From Ramazzottius varieornatus (lineage: Eukaryota; Tardigrada; Eutardigrada; Parachela; Ramazzottiidae), in NCBI GenBank assembly GCA_001949185.1, contig BDGG01000016.1, positions 434,001-498,000 on the forward strand: a stretch of DNA of 64,000 nt, read 5' to 3'. Positions within the stretch are counted from its first letter, which is position 1. Every line of letters starts with the position of its first letter. Positions 10,478 to 21,365 of the stretch are shown in pieces. The translations under genes and the position numbers were made by a program. The notes below the pieces were generated by a model that made no database searches, was not told where the DNA came from, and saw only the letters and a list, made by a program, of their open reading frames with translations.

Positions 10478-13400
10478 TCAACTTGCTAAAGTCAAGATTG
10501 CCCGGTTCTTTTTTTTCTTTTTCTTCTCGGAGAACTGCTGAGTCGCGTCCGAAAACAGTCTAACTTCGTCCCTTTCTTCAATTCGGGCTTGTAGGTTCTC
10601 CAGGCCAGCTCGGTTGAAATTAACCAGCCTCTGCAAAAGATGAGGTGAAACGTGACGACGCATTAGAAACCAAGAAACGAGCTGAGCATACAAGATTTAC
10701 CCGCAAATCATTGACGCGTTCGACGCCTCGCGTACGCAGTTCGTCAAGCTCCGACAGAAGTAAGCCACCGGATTCGATTTGCAGAGCGTTTACTCTACAA
10801 CCAAAAGATTCAAAATCAGATTCCTGAAGAAGGAATATTAGCAAAGGCGGTAGATTGCCTTACTTTAATAAAAAAGTTAGGCACTTCATGACGAGCTCCG
10901 TCTGTTGGCTATCCAGCAAAAGCTGCTTCAATACCGGGACCATGTCAATGACGTCGGTCAGCGACAAGGACAGCAGAGCTCCTTGAACCTCACTACAAAC
11001 AAAACCACATGGACAGACATAAGCCTCCTCTCTCGCAAACTATATCTCGTTCGAGAAAGAGGGATCAAGAGCTTACTTGGGTTTGATACGCCTGAGTGTA
11101 TCGAGTAAGTTTGCTTCCGGTGAGATATTGCCCATTGCGACTAGCACAGGATGGGGCTCCTGAAAAACAACTGACCGTAGGTCTTCCTAACAATCGATAG
11201 TATCCTGGAGTGTTCGTAACTCGTTTTAGTTTGCTACGAGTTACAGATTCTGCAGAAATAGCGCCATACCTTAATTCCTTGAGTGCGCTGTTCTTTATCT
11301 TGCCGGACGATATTCAACGCCTCGATCAACCTTTCGGCAGCTTGCATGGTTTGATACGTCGCTTTACCTGCCACCCCGATTTCCTTATTCACTTCTCCTG
11401 CGATCTGGAAAAGACAAGTAAACCACCAAGAAAACGGGAAATGCGGGTTCGATCAAGACAAGCCGTACAAAAGGTACTGTAATTATGTACTGATAACTTA
11501 CCACTGGTTCGTCAGTTTGGTTAGCCTGCTTCTCGAATTCCTGTTCGCGTTCCTAAAAACCACATATTGCTTAGCTCCTCAGCCTTCGAATGAGGGCGTG
11601 GAAGGTTCATGATACCGTTTCTCTTTCCTCGTCTAACACAAGAATCTCATCTGTCTTTGCCCAGAGCCGGATAGTCCTGTCATGCGATGTAGACACCAAC
11701 GTCCCTCCAGTCGGTGTCATGGCTAAGCTCCACACCTCGCTGTGGTGTCCGGACAACGTCGTAATCCGTTCGAACTTGTCCCCATCCCACTGCTTGATTT
11801 TCCCATCCCGACCAGCCGAGAAGAACATGTGCGTGCGCGGAATAAACAACACACTCGTCACCCTGAAAACACATCACCGATCGCTCCGAACAGCAACTCT
11901 AGATGCAATTATGCATCATGTTCAGTTGAGTAAATAAACAAATATACCCGTCATCGTGTGCGAACAGCGATTTATGGCAATCACCAAAATCCAAGCCCCA
12001 AATCTTCACGTTCTTGTCCGCCGAGCCAGTTATGATCAGCCTGCTGTCCGATGAGATGTCCATACAAGTCACAGGCAGGGCGTGACCGTACAAGCTCAAG
12101 AAAAACTACAACAGGCAATTTTAACATCCATACAATATCATCCTACAACCAGACGCTCGTCACCTTTAGCGATACACTGTAGCTCACCTTCAGAGTGTCG
12201 CTCAACATAATCTTGACAGTGCTATCCAGCAAAGCGACCGCCAGCAAGCGTTGGTCTGGACTCAACTTAATACTCGACACGCTCTCGTCCATTTTTAGCG
12301 TCTTCCGACAAGTTAGCGTCATCTTACTGTAAGAGAAAATAGCATGGGTACATCTACCGTACAGAAAAGAAGGGGCGAGTAACCTTTCGGCGTCCTCGCC
12401 GCTGCCAAATTCCAAATCCCAAAACTTGACTTCCTTGTCCTCTCCACCGGAAATCATCTTCTTCTACAAAACCCTAAGTTACCATACTGTACTGATAGTC
12501 AAGTAGGTTTAACTTTGTACCTTGGTTTCGTGAAAAAGCGCGACACTCCACACGGTACCGACATGGGCAGCGATCGAAGTTAGCATGGTACCTTCCACGA
12601 TGTCGAACAACTGGAGCTTCCCACTCTGAAACCAAACGCGAACGCTCGACATTTTGACGTGTAAATTGAAAATAATGGATGCATGCTTACTTTGGTACCG
12701 AGAACGAGGTAGCGATCACCGGGTACAAGTACCGAAGATACTCCGTAGTCACACGACAACGTATGCACACATTGCTTCTCTTCCCTGCATAACAAAAAAT
12801 CCTTATGTATCCAACTTCATCAGTGAACTCCGAAGCACGTTTCGATCTTTAAATTCTTATTGAAGTCGGACAAACCTGTTCCATACTCGAAGCATTTCCG
12901 AGCAAGTCGTGACTATTGTCTCCCCATCCGCCGTTACAGCGCAAGTTCGAATATCGAATTTGTGAGCAGGGAGCGCCACGGACGAACTCTCGACAAGGCA
13001 GTTGTTGGTGGGATCCACTTTGAGGATCGTGAAAGTGTTTCCCAGATTCACTAGGACCTGTAAGTGGACATCCGGGATCGATGAAAGCCCCTCATATACT
13101 AGAGAAATAAAAATAGGTAAGAAGGACCTACATTGGGTAGCTCGTGGTTCCGATGGAGGAAGGCGACCGAAGCAATCTTCCCTCCACACCGAACAGGAGG
13201 CAGCTTCGTGAACTGGAGTTCCATGAGCTCCGAGGGTGAAAGCTGTTCATCGTTCTCTTCGAACAGTTCGGGAAGTTCCTCTATTGCGCTTTCCCTGAAG
13301 AAAATTTCGTTGAGTTAGAGTTTTTGCACGTACAGAAAAGTTTGTAATCTACACCTTCACGATAGTTCATAGCTACAGTACTTCTTCATTTTCTTGCGTT

Positions 13401-14700
13401 TCTTTTTGGCACGTTTATCCCTCAGTTCTTTTACTTTCTCCTCCGAGTTGATTCTGATGCATTCTAATTCTCTTTCAGCTCCCTGGAAAAAACAGAAGCA
13501 AAATTCTGTTTTTATGTGGAGGCAAAATGCTCACACGTCACTTCTCGCCGACCAGATTGAAACTGTTTTCTTACGTGGAGAGCAAGATAGCTTCTCGTGG
13601 TATCGACGATCATCGTTACTATCCTTTCTTTACCGCTTCGGATCAGCGACCCGACGTATTTCCACCTGACAGAACTCGATGCTTGAATTCCTCCTTCCGC
13701 GTTATCCGTGATGGTCTCGACCTTCTCACCAGCAACGACTTCCATACTGTGCACTCCATCGGCAAAAGACAGATCATACACCCGTATTTCTGCATCCACC
13801 GATCCCGTTATGAGACGGGCATCACCCAGCAGGACGAACTTGCACACCTAGGAAGCACAACCGTAAGCCATTTCCGGTGCACAATTCAATGTAAGGTAAG
13901 TGAGGTCATGTCATTGCATTGCATGTAATGTAGTGACGGACCGGAAGTGCTTACTTCGTTGTGATGTCCAACCAACGTCGCGCAACAGCGGTACGTCTGG
14001 AGATCCCATACTTTGAGCAAGGCATCTTTCGAGCTGGTGATGAGATAAGGATGACTATCCATAAACTTGCAGTCGGTGATGGGGGCTTTGTGGCCTTTCA
14101 ACCGGCAGACGGAAGTTTGTCCCACCACGTCCCATATGTACACTTCAGTATCCTGCGAATACATCACGAAAGCTTTGTTTTCATGCTTGTTCATCTGCTC
14201 GAACTGTATACTTAATTAAGGATAACTGTTACGAACACTGGACGCCGTGGCGAGAAGGGAGCCATCAGGGCTAAAAGCCACACATGTAGCTGCAGACTTA
14301 TGCGCCTTTTGGGAAAACACCAACTCTTCCGTCAGGAGATTGTAAACGGCAAGAGAGCCATCCGCGTAGCTGGCTGCTAAGAGCTTTTCGTTCTTCACAA
14401 AGACTAGACAGGTGACGTTGGCTTGCACGGAGGAGAACCGAAATACCTGCACCCAGAGAAGAGGGATTACTTCGGATGGAATAAATACTTTGATTATGTT
14501 TGTCTTACGGTTTCGTTCCGTCGAATATCCCAAACATAGATGATTTCGCTACAAGCGAAACAAACCCAATGAGGTCTGGTGCGATTCCGTCCCTTGAATT
14601 CAGCTTCTCCTTGGATAGCAGCGATGTTGCTGCGTTGAGATGCGAGGAAATTGAGAACGCCGTCAGGCACATAACGGAGGTACTGCTTGGTAAGTCCCAT
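10478..14700 (-). CDS. WDR3: WDR3 / UTP12, small-subunit processome WD40 protein
   Basis: Nucleolar component of the UTP-B complex needed for 18S rRNA processing. The start [17 protein letters not shown] is the typical WDR3 N-terminus (ATG complement at 14698-14700; exon 1 ends about 14509). Successive exons encode WD40 repeats ending in WD, FW or LW, for example [46 protein letters not shown] and DRTIRLWAK. About 13500-13380 encodes a Lys-rich insert ([14 protein letters not shown]) between the propellers. The Utp12 domain follows at 11150-10480, with [19 protein letters not shown] and the terminal [13 protein letters not shown]...[16 protein letters not shown] block. About 16-20 exons with introns mostly of 50-200 bp; I did not fix every border. 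No frameshift or internal stop was noticed in the parts read. Confidence 0.94.
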
Positions 14701-15500
14701 GGCGTACCGCACCCGGTTGATCCACGGTGAAAAACGATGATCCGTCTCCACTCACGCTCCCTTTCGCGCCCAGTTCTCACGATCAAAGAATTTTCTCGAA
14801 CTGGACGGATAATAACGTGCAGGATGATTTGCGTGAAAGAATTCAATTTCGCAAATGAACACCATAACATGAGAATCTTGGCCAATCAAATTTCGATTTT
14901 GGAAGAATGAAGAATCCATTGCGCAATTCAGCGACTCAGGAACCGGGTAGGGAAACTTCCTCAGTCCAGTCGGTTCTCCGACTTTTCGCCGGGCATCACG
15001 TTATTTCTAATTTGAGTTCCGTCAAAAAATTGCCAAAAATCCGGACAGGCTGCCCGGGGCAAATCCCGCTCTGAAATGTGTGAAGTTCACAGTGTGAACT
15101 TCTGTACTGTAGTTCTGTTTCTCATGTTTCCTTCAGTGACCTTCCCTACGAATTCGGAGAAGAACTGAAGAAGCCTAAGGTGTTCCTTCTCTTAAACCGA
15201 TGAGAAGCTGAGCGATTGGGTTGTTCTTGTGGTAGGAACCTTTGTAGATAGCGAAGAAGCAGAAGACTGTGAAGACATCTGGTCGCCATGATCCTAACGT
15301 GCTTTCGAGCCCTTTCACCTTCGGAGAATTACTTCCGCGTATTCCACTACACGGAAGAAGTCTTTGGTTATATCGATAGCCGGAAAAGTACAAGATTGCG
15401 CAGGTGAGGCTTGAGGCTTTTCGCCTTCAGTTTTTGGACAATTACCCAGATCGTTAGCCGTTATCGTTAGCCGTTCTTGCTTCTTTACGGTTTCCTTGTT
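14701..15500. other. Stretch without a recognised gene
   Basis: Lies upstream of WDR3 and the degenerate F-box-like copy. No open frame of note and no clear promoter motif. A first exon of the degenerate copy would be expected here but was not found. Confidence 0.4.
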
Positions 15501-15525
15501 TTAGATTTTTTCTGAATGGAATTCC

Positions 15526-16390
15526 ATGATTCTTCGAAGTCCAGCGGGGAGAGCGGGCATTGCTGTGTTGAGTGGTGCAGAGCGTGTGATAGTTGGAAAG
15601 AACTGGGAGCATATATCGAGCAAAGCCTACTCGTCTGACGAGAATTCGGCTTTCAAATTGATGGAGCTGAACTCGATCGCCCATTTGATCTTCCTGGACG
15701 GTCGCTCGGGTTCTTGGGATGTTGCCTATCACCAGCTCAACTGCTCGTTCCACATTCTGCCCTGTGGTGAAAAATCTTACATATCACGGGGGTGAAGTTG
15801 ATCGTGACAGGACACGCTTATGGTGGCTAACGGGAGTCGAAACGATCAGTCTCGTGGACTTTTCATTCAAGGTACGTGGCGGCAGGTTTGACTTCGGCAG
15901 CTGACCCAGTTCCAAACCATTCTGGAAGAGAGCTCTGCAAGATATAAAAGACAGACCTGTCCGCATGAAGGCGAAGGCAGGGTGGGGTAGGTTTTTCGAC
16001 CGGCAATGGCTGGTTTCCATCACTTTCCCAGTACTCTGTGTGCCTTCCAAACCGAAGGATGTGGATGCATGTATCCAGACCAGCAGAATCTCCTTTAGTC
16101 GTATCCGGAAGAGCGATTACAGTGGCTGCTAAACTCGCTCGATAAGAGTTCCTCATATTTCCGTATTTTTTTAGAGCTTGGCAAAGCTTGATAAAACGCA
16201 ATATAGCCACATAAGGCACGGAATCCGTGCCACGGATGATGGGCGTGAGCTAAACAGCATGGATCTGGCGTTCCTGGGACGACTTCTTGATCGCATGCGA
16301 GTAGATAAATTATTACCGCAGTTGCAACCTCCTCCTTTCCTTTTTCCCAACGACTTTGAACTTTTCCACGTTTCTCTTAGTCTTAACTAA
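15526..16390 (+). pseudogene. Degenerate member (copy C) of the local F-box-like family
   Basis: Paralogue of the genes at 34383-36833 and 32363-34003. The frame at 15526-15795 contains HLIFLDGRSGSWDVAYHQLN, matching NLIFLEAPGRESEWFDTYFN of copy B. Around 16085-16140 the frame reads SYPEERLQWLLNSL, matching WPYPEEQLQWLLGSL of the intact copy, but the preceding Trp position is a TAG stop. The last exon, after a T-rich acceptor at 16174, encodes LNSMDLAFLGRLL and a Pro-rich end, shared with both other copies. No first exon was found and the frames of the middle part do not connect. These breaks suggest a pseudogene. The family is unnamed, so function is unknown. Confidence 0.6.
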
Positions 16391-16906
16391 CCACAACGCG
16401 TCACGAAATCATCGAAATGGTAGCTTGTAAAATGGAAGTTTTGAAATGGAAGCCTTGTAAGTTCTACCAGTAGTAAATCATTATTCGTTTCTATTGTTAT
16501 TACGCAGGTTGCGATTTCTCAAGGGTCCAAAACAAATCGCAGAGAAATGGCAAATCAAACATGGAAAATGAAAGTTAGCCCGCCCACGAGCCAATCAGGC
16601 GAGAGATTCTTCTATTTCGATGCGATTTCGAATTTCCGTGCTTTTCCGCTCCCATCAAAACTGGGGGAGCCACCTCAACTGCCCCTAAACACGGAAATTC
16701 AAGATCAGCTGCCATACCGTTCATTGATTTACTGATACTTCACATCGACTTCTGTGCCACCTGGGGGTTCAGTGGTGCGTGGGACCCTTCACTCAATTTG
16801 AGCGGTTTCCCAGCAGTCGCATGTTCTGGTCATAGAAAGCTGTGTGCTCATGATCTCCCCTTCCGATTTTGAAGTATTCTTCCTAGTTGTAACCCGCACC
16901 ACAGGT

Positions 16907-18387
16907 ATGGCTGCGGGAGGAAGTGCCGATGAGACGTTGAGGGGATACCAGGCGATCGGGTTACTCAACACGGAGAACGGGCAGGTGACTTACTTCGACG
17001 CGCAGGCGATAACTTACGAATTCTTCACACCAGATTCATCGATTCTATCTTACTCCCCGACCAGTCCTGATGTTGGAAGTCCAACTAGCGAAGTTGGAGA
17101 TCCAACTGGTCCCGAGAAAGACGATGTCAAGTCAGAGGACGAGATGGTGGACTTTAGTTACAAGCCAAAGAAGCGTGGCCGTACAGCGATCGCGAACAAG
17201 GACGATTCTGAAGAAGGTACTGCTTACCAGTTCTTTACAAGAGTGAAGACTGTTATGCAGTGCAGCCCGTATCAGTTCCCACATGGCTCGCCAGAGCACC
17301 AGGCCTGCTGGGGTCGGATCGTCAAGGATTTGCAGCATAGAAAGATTATCCGTGGGTCAGCCAGAACAAAGGAGGACCTAGTCGCTTACCTGAATCGACA
17401 TCTGTCTGCTTTCCGCCTGAAACAAAAGACGCCTCGAACCGGAGAAGAGTTAGACGGGAAAGGGCCAGACTGGACTGATCGAGACTTGATTCTGTCGGAC
17501 TTGTTCGACCAAGTCAGCGCGAAGGCAAGAGCGAATGTCTCGAAGATGAAGATTGCTGAAGGAAAAAGACAAGCAGCGCACGAAGCCATCGGTCTGGGCT
17601 CCAAAACTGGACGGAAGATATCTGATCTCAAGGCAGCTGCTAAATCCATATCGTTCTCGGAGGTGGAGAAGAGCTTGGACATCGAAAAGACCAAGCCTAG
17701 CGAAGCAGACCATGTCAACCAGCTGAAAAAGACTGGCAGAAATTGACGAAGAATTTCCTTGAATAGACATGAATATTTCTTACCTGACAATGCCTCCTCT
17801 TTTTCAGAGGACAAGCGGCTTGGAGCTCCAAGCTTTGTTGGATCTCCAACTTCAACCACCGTCGACATAAAATTCTCGTCGATAAGCGAGTCCGAAAGAC
17901 CAAAGCAGGTTGGAGCTCAAACAAAGCCAAAGACAGGAGTGGATCGGAGAATCAAGGACTCGAGCTCGAGAATCGGTAGGACCTTATATTTTAACTGTTC
18001 TTTTATAACATTGACTTTGCAAAAATACTTTTGGTAGAACAATGTACTGGGATAATGAACAAACCGAGCGCCGGTGAAGAAAGCGAGGAGGAGATTCGCA
18101 AGAGGGCTATGGATCGACCGTTCGAGCGTCGTAATGATGAGTTGCTGGCGAAGATGGACGAAGATACCGAGTCTGCCGCGAAAAGACAACTAGATCTTAT
18201 CCATGATAAAGAGCAGCGGGAGAAAGATCGGCAGTTTCAAAAGGAAGAAACGGAGAGGGAACGCCAGTACAAAAGAGAGGAGCAAGAACGTACTTGGCAA
18301 CTCATGTTCCAATCGCAGGCTCAGCTGCTAGAAAAAGTCATTAATAATAAATCTGGTTTCCAAGTCGGTGAACATAATTCAGAGTGA
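16907..18387 (+). CDS. Harbinger element 1 partner protein (DNA-binding ORF1 type)
   Basis: Second gene of the transposon, normally needed with the transposase for nuclear entry and end binding. The first open frame runs to 17746 and contains a basic KPKKRGR stretch and a helical region (FFTRVKTVMQCSPYQFP onward). A likely second exon begins after a T-rich acceptor at 17805, and a third after an acceptor near 18040 encodes a charged coiled coil (QREKDRQFQKEETERERQ). The donor of the first intron is not obvious, so the joined product is uncertain. Position and coiled-coil C-terminus parallel the partner gene of element 2. Four of the palindromes lie in coding sequence, where they read as xGxP tetrapeptides (VGSP, VGDP, LGAP). 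Confidence 0.6.
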
Positions 18388-19689
18388 ATCTTTAATTTGG
18401 AGTTCCAAATGCTTGGAGATCCAAGCTCAGTTTTTGTCGAGATAACGCTCTAGATCTGGTGAGTCTATATTAAACATAGACTTCGCTATTCCGAATCCAT
18501 AAACACAGGTATGGCAGTTCGTCAGAAAAGCAGAAACAATGTAGCTCGTGGCCACCTGCTGAAGAAATAGTTTATTATTTTGCTGGTAATTACCAAAAGC
18601 GAAATACTGGTTAATTTTTCCAAACCCGCTCTCAACAACTATTCGACAAGAGGCCATATCTTCGTTGAATTTCTTTTCTTCCGTCACGTCTGCGCCTTTG
18701 AAAGAACGCTGAACAATGTCCGAGATGCCGTAGCCTCGATCCCCGAATACGCAGTACAGCGTTTCCGTTCTTCATTCTTTGCTCAGAGGCGAGCAATTAG
18801 GTTGCTCTGAGCCAGCATGAAACAGTCGTGCCCTCTTCCCTCTGCTGGTCCCCACAAATTCACTATCAAACCGTCGGAAACTACAATGCTTTGCCACTTG
18901 TGGACGTGCAGTCGACAATGTCCGCTGTAGTAGTCCCTTTGATCAGCTCCCGGTCGACAGATTGGCCGAGCAGTTCCGTCCACAAAAGACCAGCAATCGT
19001 TTAAAAAAAACCACTGGTTAGATATTTGAAGATCCAAATAGGTTGGGGTTCCAACATCAAGACATACCATATCGTCCACCGCGTCGGTAAACAGCACGCG
19101 CATAACGTTCGACGTCTTCTCGGGCCAGCCAGGATTTATCCAGCGATTCTAGTCGATGGCAGCGCTTCGAATACAGCCAGTCTACCATCGTGTTGTAGAT
19201 CCTAGATAGCTGCGTAACGTCTCGTCCAAGCAGATCTGCTAGATCTATCCACCTCGAAGGATAAGCCATCCTTCGTAGCACTACCGCAAAAGCTACCTCG
19301 CCAGTAACACGGGTTCCATTGGAGCAAGTCATGATGGCTGGAATTTCCAGGCGGTGGACCAAATAAAGAAAATCATTGTAATTATGCAACCAGAAGTGAG
19401 CTCTGAAAATTACATCGGCCATTTCCGCTAGTTCCGGGGTATGTCGAACGTAGTAGGGCTCAGTCAGCATATTCTGTCAGCGCATAGTAGGTTCGTCGCC
19501 GTCCGGATAACCGTTCTTGCTCTTCGAAAAACTGGACCATTCGCGAAGGGGACTCGGACATCGTGGAATTTGGAGCTCCAAACAGCCTGGAGCTCCAAGC
19601 GAGAAGCAACGGTAACCTCAAACGTACAAGCGAGTCGCAGGTGATTCTGAGCTAGTACCAAAGATAACAACCAGCTTGGAGCTCCAAGC
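17072..19689. repeat. Paired TTGGAGNTCCAA quasi-palindromes
   Basis: Copies at 17072-17085, 17093-17106, 17818-17833, 17837-17850, 17909-17922, 18395-18410, 18411-18426, 19024-19039, 19042-19055, 19569-19582, 19585-19600 and 19674-19689. Typical forms are GCTTGGAGCTCCAAGC and GTTGGAGATCCAAC. Ten of the twelve form five close pairs, 16-21 bp apart start to start. They occur in coding and non-coding parts and on both gene strands. Confidence 0.9.
18427..19470 (-). pseudogene. Harbinger (DDE_Tnp_4) transposase, element 1, frameshifted
   Basis: Homologous throughout to the intact transposase at 38294-39382, but spread over three frames: 19470-19057 (N-terminal helical part ending ARAVYRRGGRYG), 19103-18783 (WSFVDGTARPICRP with the first catalytic Asp, YYSGHCRLHVHKWQS, and GRGHDC with the second Asp), and 18687-18427 (VVESGFG with the catalytic Glu). 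The catalytic residues survive, but a break occurs near 19070-19010, where a palindrome pair and an eight-T run lie, and another near 18790, with TGA stops in both candidate frames. A short intron at 19067-19011 does not restore phase. I infer loss of function. Confidence 0.75.
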
Positions 19690-19980
19690 AGCAGTGCGTA
19701 CTCCTATCCTCCGTTGGATGATGAAGGAAGAACCTTCCTTGAAGATCGTTTGCTGGGACGTAAGCGATGACCAAGCAATGGAACACGAAGAGTAACTTCC
19801 GATGAAAATACGAATAATTTTCTGTGCGAAACCCTTGTGTGAAATTCGCACGCAGAAAAAACGAAAATCATGGACATTGTAATTCAGCAATTTCTATTTC
19901 CATTTCTGTGCGATCGATTTACCGTGCGTTTTGACCGATCAAGAAATCGCAATCAGCCTATTACGAGGGAAAAACATATA

Positions 19981-20125
19981 CTGTAAATATTCGCTGCGTC
20001 CGCGCAGTACGTACAGGTACGTGACGATGCACCCCCGTAGAAGGTTGCGCAATTCGTGAAACTGGACCGGGGCTGTACTTCACCTGTACGATGACGTATT
20101 GCGCGGACGCAGCGAATATTTACAG
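19981..20125. mobile_element. Small TA-flanked MITE (Tc1/mariner-like)
   Basis: 145 bp beginning CTGTAAATATTCGCTGCGTC and ending in its inverse, with near-perfect arms of over 30 bp and a TA dinucleotide on each side. No coding capacity. Family assignment rests only on the TA duplication. Confidence 0.7.
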
Positions 20126-21177
20126 TACCATAATTATATGTACTTACTGTACACATTTCATAAAGGTTTACAAATTTTACAAAGATTCGCATTTAGGCGC
20201 TCATGTTAGCTTTAATGAATTGACGAACGACTTTTGTCGGGTTTCCATGAATCACAACTGGAGGCTGGCATTGCCTAAAATCAAATTAAATTTTCGCATA
20301 GTGATGGTACTATGGTCAATCACAGCTAGATTCTGCATCCTTTCCACATCTGAGATGTCGCCAAATGATTTCACCCGGGTCATTGTCTCAAGTGGCGCAC
20401 CTCTTCATTAGTATTGAATAAAAACGTGCGCCACTTGGGTAAACGATTCGGGCTGATTTATTTGACGACCTCACATCTGGTCCTAATACTTACTTTGTAA
20501 GTTGCGTATCCTTAACCCGGGAAATCTTAAATAAGGATATTTTGCCACGATTAACTCGGATTAGGTACGTGATGCTTTTGTGGTCCTCCACAGATTGCAT
20601 TTGGTCATTTCGGAGACATCGTCGCGGCCAAGGAAGTGACGGATGGCAGTTCTCTGTGGTAGTTGAAAAGCCAGCTCGAACTCGAAGACGTTAGGATTCC
20701 TTCGGTGTGATGGAATGCAGTCTCAAGCTGGTGGCGCTGAGGACTTGTTGACTGCATGCGAAGAACTCTCCACTTGAGCACAGCAGGCCATGGGCACCCG
20801 AGCTGGTGACGTTGAAGAAGAAGAAGCATTTGTACCGATGGTCCAAATAAAGCCAGGCCGCGCCTCCCCTTCCTTCCCTGCTTCCGGCAGGCACTTCCAC
20901 TTCTCTTGCAAGTAAGAACGCAGCAAGCCAGCAGCAAAGACGTTGTTTACTAAAATAGCCACAACAGATTCTGTTACAATGTTGCATTCATCGACAGGCT
21001 GCCCTCGGTCTCCCTTCAGACTTCCTACATTACGTTCGAAGATCGTACTGTAGGCAAGACTCCGTAAAGCCACAACGTCAAAGCCCTTCTTGGTAACTTA
21101 AGACTTCGTTGGATGTACGTACGAAATAGAAATTTCGTATATTGAACGTGGCTTCGACATGAGCGTTTTTGCCGAAG
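20126..21177. other. Upstream region of the myosin gene, no gene recognised
   Basis: Contains a MITE-A copy at 20358-20470 and short minus-strand open frames (20605-21213) that look like chance. It probably holds muscle control elements; a CTAAAATAG string near 20951 resembles a MEF2 site but is one base short, so I do not claim it. Confidence 0.4.
20358..20470. repeat. MITE-A copy
   Basis: Inverted cores AAGTGGCGCAC and GTGCGCCACTTGGG separated by about 25 bp, with outer arms GCCAAATGATTTCACCCGGG and its rough inverse. Upstream of the myosin promoter. Confidence 0.75.
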
Positions 21178-21185
21178 TATATAAG
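21178..21185 (+). promoter_or_regulatory. Probable TATA box of the myosin gene
   Basis: TATATAAG about 190 bp before the start codon at 21366, with a plausible transcription start near 21208-21215. A TATA box fits a strongly expressed tissue-specific gene. No transcript data support the exact start. Confidence 0.5.
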
Positions 21186-21365
21186 CATTTTGCCACGTCG
21201 GAGGAACTTTCAAAGCAGTTTAGGAACAGGCTCAGTGCTCAGTTGCAGGGTAGCGATTCACTCACTACGTTGCACCTTCCCAGATTCCTTCTTTTTCTTC
21301 CCGCTCTTCTAGCGAGTCTTTGTTGATTGTTTCTCTTGTGTTGAAGAACCACTAAGACAGTCAAG

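Larger units (their letters stand above)
16503..19960. mobile_element. PIF/Harbinger DNA transposon, element 1 (decayed)
   Basis: 3,458 bp, flanked by TTA at 16500-16502 and 19961-19963, the three-base target duplication expected of PIF/Harbinger. The ends are inverted repeats: GGTTGCGATTTCTC near 16507 and AGAAATCGCAATC near 19941, with a second matching block (GCAGAGAAATGG against CCATTTCTGTGCG). Inside are a plus-strand partner gene (16907-18387) and a convergent minus-strand transposase (19470-18427) that is frameshifted. Twelve quasi-palindromes built on TTGGAGNTCCAA occur within it and were not noticed elsewhere in the window. Confidence 0.88.

Noticed and set aside
20949-20960. MEF2-like CTAAAATAG upstream of the myosin gene
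   Set aside because: One base shorter than the ten-base consensus; too weak to claim.
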